From Isoetes taiwanensis (lineage: Eukaryota; Streptophyta; Lycopodiopsida; Isoetales; Isoetaceae), in NCBI GenBank assembly GCA_021234155.1, contig JAJEKV010000002.1:29573115-29637114 (forward strand): a stretch of DNA of 64,000 bases. Reading direction: 5' to 3'. The position numbers and the translations under genes are program-made. The notes under the pieces are model-generated. The model was not told the origin of the DNA, did not search any database, and worked only from the letters and a program-made list of their open reading frames with translations. Below, piece by piece: positions 58,621 through 64,000 of the stretch (position 1 is its first letter; the number at the start of each line of letters is the position of its first letter).

Positions 58621-59265
58621 AGGGTTGCCCTCCATGGCCAGAGGGTGAAGTGGCTTAAATCATAGTTCAAAGTTATATTTTGACAATCAATTCAAATTGC
58701 TACTTCTAGACAATAGAATACTTGATACCATGGCTTTATGGGAATTGGCCTGAAGAAATCTTTCGTGCTCGGCATGGAAGAAGCATTGAAGAAGCATAAG
58801 GATTAGTAGAGCAGATAACGGAAATACATGTTTTGTTAGCATAGAAATGAGAGAACTCCTTGAAGACCCCTGATCGATTTTTTGTAATGGAGACCTTCAA
58901 ACATCCGAGGAGCAGGTTTTGTAGAGGAATGAAACATTGCGATAAGGCATTGTATCAACCTCGACTTGCCTGGCAAGAACTTGTTTTTAATCTGAATACC
59001 TTTTTCTACCTCAATAGTCATGAATTCAAAAGCAAAGAAGATCTAAAGCATCGGACTAGAAGTAAAGATCGGTCTAGAAGTAGAGGGGCTTCCGTCCAAT
59101 AAATATGCCTTTAAATGTATTAATGACATATAAAGAAGAAAGAATGATTTTGTTGTCCAAAGAAAAATTGGAATCTATCACATTAGAAAGAAATAAAAAT
59201 ATAACATCAGCAGTAAAAGTATTCCATGCAGTAAACAATACTAGAGATATGCCCCAGTACAAATA
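58621..59265. other. Unassigned, possible retroelement remnant
   Basis: An 80-codon plus frame (58,860-59,102) ends in an arginine/serine-rich stretch (HRTRSKDRSRSRGASVQ). This might be a decayed gag or copia fragment, but no diagnostic motif is present. Confidence 0.25.
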
Positions 59266-59268
59266 GTA

Positions 59269-59372
59269 GAAACAGATAGTCTAGGGCTTATTATAGAAAA
59301 TGTTTGACCAAAATGAAAATTTTTTCTTATTAGAAACATACAGTCTAGGCCTTCTTATAGAAGATGTTATAA
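59269..59372 (+). repeat. 62-bp spaced direct repeat
   Basis: agaaaca(g/t)a(t/c)agtctagg(g/c)ctt(a/c)ttatagaa(a/g)atgtt occurs at about 59,269 and 59,331. Confidence 0.8.
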
Positions 59373-61400
59373 TCAAAGCCCTCCAATGCGTGAGTTGCAG
59401 AAAGGACTTTCTTATTGTCTCACAACGATAAATCTTTACGTGAAACTTTTCATTTTATGACATTTTTTTTCTACTGTCTATAGATCCATATAACAGTGTT
59501 TTCAATATAGAACTATTGTGCATGAGCAAAGCTTTTATTTTGCAGCAAAATAATATCTATGTAGATCAAATCTCCAGGAAGCCCGCAACCACAATGCATG
59601 TGATCCAGTTGACAAGGCAGAGAAATTCTGGCCCTTACATACAAAATAGGTTTAGGTTAAAATGCTTGCGTCTTTTTATACCCTATCCCAAAAGTCAAAG
59701 GCGAACATCCTGGTTGGAATGTACATTCCATATCGCTATTAGCTGAACAATTATATAATCCACATTTCCTTACCAGCTAAACAATTTTACCTTATTCACA
59801 TTAGTTCTAACATTGCCTGGCTCTGTCATCTAGCACAGTTTAGCATTGTCAACTGGTTTGATCCAGTCAAGAAGAGGAAGAATTATGAGTTGTTTTGCAT
59901 GTGAATTTTGTTTAGGGTATGAAGGAAGAATTCAATACTTTAAAGTGAAGAAGGTTGCTAAGAATTTAACAGCATGGAATACATGGAAGTTGCAAGCCAA
60001 GTAAAGCTGTTTAAAAATATGAAGGGATGTCTTTTGTTGTTATATAGTTATGGATCATGTTTTGAGCCTAGATCCTGTCGAAGGCAATGATTTGGAGTCT
60101 GTGGTTGAGCTCAAATGTGCATTTACTCTGGCTCTTCAGTATGCTTTGGCGGAATGATCGAGGATCTGCGGTATATGACAACCTTGCTGACTACAGTTCC
60201 CACAGTTACACGAGTTTGAACGTATAAGAAATCATGCCACAACAAGTAGCAACACTTCCTGATAACAAGAAAGAATAAAAAAATTTTAAGTTTTAGCAAA
60301 ACTACCTTCAGAATTATCACAACTAGACAGCTCCAAGTCCCATCAGTGCCATCTCAAGCCCATCAACAAGAGGCACGTGCTTCAAGAGAAAAACAAGTAT
60401 GTTAGATGTATATGTTATTACGACGATCACAGGTGAAGTAGAAAATAATAACTATTTGTTTTTCACTCTCAGACAAAGATGCAGCAAAACTTGTCAAATT
60501 ATTTTGGTCGCCGTTGTTGGAAGGTTCACGATTTAACATGTCCTGGAATAGGCTGCAAGATGTTAAATTGCTACAAACAGTTCGTATTTTTTAAAACACA
60601 CCAAAGAATCGAGATTGGAATTAAGTTTTGAGATTTTCGCATTTGCAGTTTATTCGTTCTTTCTTACATTTTTTAACTTGAACACCCTCAAATTTGATAA
60701 ACCAATAGCAACAATATCATCGATACAAAATCGAAGAGTTGAATTCGATGTTTCTTCCAATAGGCACCGTAAGTGGATTGATGAACTTAAATCGATGGGT
60801 ACATAGAATGATGGCAATCTTCCTCTTATATTCCAAGTGTTTCCATCTAGATAAATCGAATTCAATGTTTCCTTCTAGAAGCACCATAATTGTATTTGTG
60901 GACCATCATCCTGCAAAAACATATCTATCCGCATCTAGTACTCATATAGGAATGTCTATCATTGGGGGAAAAACAATGCTAGGGTCATATGGCCACGCTC
61001 AAATGGCTTGGGCATGCATGGTTAACATAGAAAAACTAGCAAAAAGGCGCAACAGGAGGCTTGGGCAGTTTTAGGCTTGAATTCAGTTTCTCGTTAAGAA
61101 TAAGAGACAAACTATTGTTATTTATACTGAATCAACTTATAACATTAGGCTAGCCATTAAATTGAAAGACTAGATTTAAATATTAGTATATATAGGATAA
61201 CCTATGTAAACGGATGTAGAGGTATTTGTATGCAAGATTTGTACTTGAAAGTGTTCTTGGAATAGAGGACATTTTGTGATGCTTTGACGTTTGTTATTTG
61301 ACCTATGTATATTTTTCCCAACAAGTCATGATGTGGAATGGCGAACCTGATGACTTGATGATTATGAGTTATCATGCGAACACAGTAGATTTTATGTACT
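59373..61400. other. No gene recognised
   Basis: About 2 kb of AT-rich sequence with short frames only. A diverged direct repeat (gaattcgatgtttcttccaa / gaattcaatgtttccttcta) lies at about 60,740 and 60,858. Near 61,035 actagcaaaaaggcgcaaca resembles the left terminus of the 22,577 insertion and may mark a related element end. Confidence 0.4.
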
Positions 61401-61405
61401 AGTTT

Positions 61406-61690
61406 ATGCACCTATCTGATCCAGGCTTCACCTTTTGCAAAAGAATTGGACGTAAGCAAGAAGGTAAGCATCGTCCTATTATTTTGAAATTTCAAAGTCT
61501 AGAAAGTAGAAACCGTGTTATGCAGCATAGAGGACACTTGAAAGGTCACCGCATCTGGCTCAACGATGATTTGACTGTACAGCAACAAAAAGAGCGCAGG
61601 CAATTGATGGATGAGGTTCGTAAAATGAAAGCTGAAGGGAAAAATGCTTTTATTGTGAGCAATCGGATTGTTGTTCGCAATAATGCATAG
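61406..61690 (+). CDS. Non-LTR retrotransposon ORF1 C-terminal part (5'-truncated)
   Basis: The 94-residue frame contains RPIILKFQSLESRNRVMQHR, then LKGHRIWLNDDLTVQQQKER and a lysine/alanine-rich end with NRIVVRNNA. The pattern R-P-I-I-x-K-F ... R-x-x-V-x-x-x-R-x-x-L-K-G-x-x-I-x-x-N-x-D-L-T is the conserved C-terminal portion of LINE ORF1 proteins, which bind element RNA. An upstream in-frame stop (TAG near 61,400) shows the N-terminal part is missing or broken. It ends in TAG, immediately followed in the same frame by ORF2. Confidence 0.8.
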   Translation: MHLSDPGFTFCKRIGRKQEGKHRPIILKFQSLESRNRVMQHRGHLKGHRIWLNDDLTVQQQKERRQLMDEVRKMKAEGKNAFIVSNRIVVRNNA

Positions 61691-61711
61691 GAAGTAAAGA
61701 CCCTCAGTCTA

Positions 61712-64000
61712 ATGGCTTGGAATATACACGGTTTTAATGAATCAAAGATTCTTAGTAATATGGAAATGTTTGAACAGTTTGATATTCTTGCATTCAGTGA
61801 GACATGGGAACATGAAGCAAACAGATTGATTCCCATCCAGGGGTTTACACTGCTTGAGACCGCTTGGAATGAGTTACAGGGAAGCCGTAGAGGATGGGGC
61901 GGACTTGCATGCTTTGTTAAAACTGAAATTTGCAATGCGGTTAGCGTGGTCAAAATATGTAAACATAAGCAGTATATATGGATTTGTGTAAATAACTGCA
62001 TTTATGTGGCAATAGTATACTTTGCTCCCTTGGAGCCCTATCCCGCGCGGATCTATAACAGCCCAGAGCTTGCTGCGAATGACCCATTTTGTTACCTCTC
62101 TGCTGATATTGCGTTCTATAAAACTAAAGGACAGGTTTATGTAATAGGGGACATGAATGGCAGGCTCAAGAATAAGCAAGCTACTGTTTTGGCTCATGAA
62201 GGAAATCATTTGTGGCTTATGGAACAGGCAGACCCTTTGTTGTCATGGCTTAGGATCTCTTGTGATATGCATTTGAATAAAATGGGAGAACACATTCTTG
62301 ACTTATGTGAAGCACATGAATTAGTCGTGTATAATGGTGTTGCTGTATTTCCAGAATCCAACAAATACACAAGTTTTCAGCCCAATGGAAATAGTATTGT
62401 GGATATGTTATTGGGAAGTCCAGATGATATGCACTTGGTGACTAATTTTGAAGTTCTTCCTCAGCATGAGGACTCTGATCATGCCCCTCTTGTCATAAAA
62501 TACAAGATGAAAGTCAAATGTACGGGGAAAAGCAAAAAACAAGCCCCACCCAGGTTTAAAGTGCAATATAAACTTGCTGTGCAATATGAGAAAGCAATTG
62601 ATTCAGGCTTGGAAGGAACTCTTTGGCCTACAGATGATGTTGAAGAAATGCATACACTGCTTAAAGCAGTCCTATCACAAGCTGCCGCAAATGTCTTTGG
62701 ACTTACTAAACCAAGGTCAGCTAAATACCATAATAAAAAGTGGTTTGATCACGAATGTATTATGGCAAAGCGCGCATTCCAAGCTGCTATAGACAAATGT
62801 GCTGCCAAGAGAGATTATAAGAATCTTGTTAAGCATAAAAAGCGAAAATGGGAAAGGGAACACCTGCAAAAACTTCTAGATGATATTGCAGTGGATCCAA
62901 AATGTTTTTGGACAAAACTGCAACATCCCATTGAATTGGGAGAAATCGCACAGGAAAGTTTGCTTGAATGGATAAGAGAATTATATACTGTTGCTAATAG
63001 CACTGAAATGCAAATTGGTACTGCCTATACTACACTCTTTGATAAGAGTGATGTTACATATGCTTTACAAAGGATGCAAAATGGGAAATCCTTAGACCTA
63101 AATGGGTTCTGTGCTGAGCTGCTTAAATGGGGAGGTGATCTTTTAAATGATAAGTTGGTTGATATTTGTAACTTGGCCTTCCATTATGGCTTTCCACATG
63201 AATGGTATTTAAGCAAGGTGGTTCCTATTCATAAGTCCGGTGATAAAAACCAGGCAAGAAATTATCGGACAATTTTGGTTAGCAATGTATTTGCAAAACT
63301 CTTTGCAACTATGCTTGAGAGAAAGCTCTCTAATTGGGCTGATGAGAAGAACGAGCGCGCTTATGGACAAGCAGGTTTTTGCCATGACCATTCCACTGTT
63401 GATCATTTAGTCACTTTAAGGGTGATTAATGAAAGCGCAAAGGGTGCTAGGCATAATCAGTTTTTGGCCTTCATTGATCTAGCAAAAGCTTTTGATAGAG
63501 TTGATCGAGGTGACTTGCAGAATAGGCTAGAGCTGCTACAAGTTCCTCCAAAGCTCCAGCAGGCAGTTGCGCGTCTATACCAACAGGTACTCATTGAACT
63601 TTCATTTGCATTTAAAAGCACTGAACAGGTCCAGAGCACGATTGGGGTGAAACAGGGGTGCCCTTGTTCTCCCACTCTCTTTGGACTTTATATTGATGAA
63701 CTAGAGAGGTGGCTTGCACGCATGGGAGGAGTTGGAGTCAATGTTGGTAGATATCTCATACAGGTTTTACTTTTTGCGGATGATATAGTTTTGATTTCTA
63801 GAACTGCTGCTGGTCTCCAACATCATTTGGATACTCTTCAGAGATTTTGCGATCAAAAAGGTATGGCTATCAATGTTGCAAAATCTAAAGTCATGATAGT
63901 TGGCACAAAAAAAACTTTTCGATTCACCATTGGGGAATGTGAGTTAGAAATAGTGCATAGTTATAAATACCTTGGAATAGAGGTGGCAAGTAATTATTCA
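61712..64000 (+). CDS. Non-LTR retrotransposon ORF2: APE endonuclease + reverse transcriptase (3' end beyond window)
   Basis: 763 codons are open without a stop to the window end; first in-frame ATG at 61,712. Endonuclease: AWNIHGF (residues 2-8), SETWEH with the catalytic Glu (about 33), YFAPLEPY (about 110), GDMNGR (about 149) and SDHAP (about 261), which nick target DNA. RT: KVVPIHKSG (about 503), QAGFCHDHSTVDHL (about 554), FIDLAKAFDRVD (about 590), GVKQGCPCSPTLFGLYIDELE (about 650) and the catalytic FADD (about 690), then YKYLGIEV. The GCP...GLYIDELE box and FxDxxKAFD separate it from angiosperm L1 elements. The uninterrupted frame suggests a young copy, apart from the truncated ORF1. 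Confidence 0.95.
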   Translation, partial: MAWNIHGFNESKILSNMEMFEQFDILAFSETWEHEANRLIPIQGFTLLETAWNELQGSRRGWGGLACFVKTEICNAVSVVKICKHKQYIWICVNNCIYVAIVYFAPLEPYPARIYNSPELAANDPFCYLSADIAFYKTKGQVYVIGDMNGRLKNKQATVLAHEGNHLWLMEQADPLLSWLRISCDMHLNKMGEHILDLCEAHELVVYNGVAVFPESNKYTSFQPNGNSIVDMLLGSPDDMHLVTNFEVLPQHEDSDHAPLVIKYKMKVKCTGKSKKQAPPRFKVQYKLAVQYEKAIDSGLEGTLWPTDDVEEMHTLLKAVLSQAAANVFGLTKPRSAKYHNKKWFDHECIMAKRAFQAAIDKCAAKRDYKNLVKHKKRKWEREHLQKLLDDIAVDPKCFWTKLQHPIELGEIAQESLLEWIRELYTVANSTEMQIGTAYTTLFDKSDVTYALQRMQNGKSLDLNGFCAELLKWGGDLLNDKLVDICNLAFHYGFPHEWYLSKVVPIHKSGDKNQARNYRTILVSNVFAKLFATMLERKLSNWADEKNERAYGQAGFCHDHSTVDHLVTLRVINESAKGARHNQFLAFIDLAKAFDRVDRGDLQNRLELLQVPPKLQQAVARLYQQVLIELSFAFKSTEQVQSTIGVKQGCPCSPTLFGLYIDELERWLARMGGVGVNVGRYLIQVLLFADDIVLISRTAAGLQHHLDTLQRFCDQKGMAINVAKSKVMIVGTKKTFRFTIGECELEIVHSYKYLGIEVASNYS

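Overview
The window looks like a gene-poor, transposon-rich part of a large land-plant nuclear genome. It is AT-rich, and long GAA microsatellites, Ty1/copia and non-LTR retrotransposons, TIR elements and short tRNA-derived repeats fill most of it. The non-LTR element at the right edge has an APE-type endonuclease and an RT with a GCP-type catalytic neighbourhood, unlike the L1 clade usual in flowering plants. I therefore lean towards a non-angiosperm land plant (fern, lycophyte or similar). That is an inference, not a determination. No rRNA gene, intact tRNA gene or CRISPR array was seen.

Left half (1-33,092): a head-to-tail array of ten related units (U0-U9), each junction marked by a (GAA)n tract in the same orientation. 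A full unit is about 3.45-3.6 kb: a body (X, about 2.7-2.9 kb), a short internal GAAGAA site, and a roughly 655-bp terminal segment (Y) that ends in a strong hairpin and a purine-rich stretch before the next GAA tract. U3-U5 form one subfamily (A) and U7-U9 another (B). In each, two full units are followed by a third that stops exactly at the internal GAAGAA site. U1, U2 and U6 also lack Y. U8 is split by a 5.36-kb insertion whose empty site survives in U7 and U9. No convincing protein is encoded by the units.

Middle (33,069-35,608): a reverse-oriented short retroelement abuts a 5'-truncated, frameshifted Ty1/copia element (RT, RNase H, polypurine tract, 3' LTR) that is interrupted by a 38-bp retroelement tail and by an 80-bp duplication around AT-only filler.

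Right half (35,609-64,000): a patchwork of small repeats and DNA elements. It holds an array of TTCnnGAA palindromes (36,410-36,850), several tRNA-like SINE heads, a dispersed hairpin element with covarying arms, a candidate minus-strand gene with three phase-compatible exons (42,592-42,942), a 557-bp fold-back element, a decayed ParB-like gene (45,845-47,097), a 2,419-bp TIR element with 50-bp identical termini, 11-bp target duplication and an intact empty site next door, a 182-bp MITE with a perfect 9-bp target duplication, and a non-LTR retrotransposon whose ORF1 and ORF2 share a frame across one TAG codon and run off the window end.

The strongest observations are the GAA-bounded X-Y-X-Y-X arrays, the concentration of copy-to-copy differences at CTG/CAG (which I read as a likely sequencing artefact linked to CHG methylation), the covarying hairpin family, the ORF1-TAG-ORF2 arrangement, and the ParB-like pseudogene.
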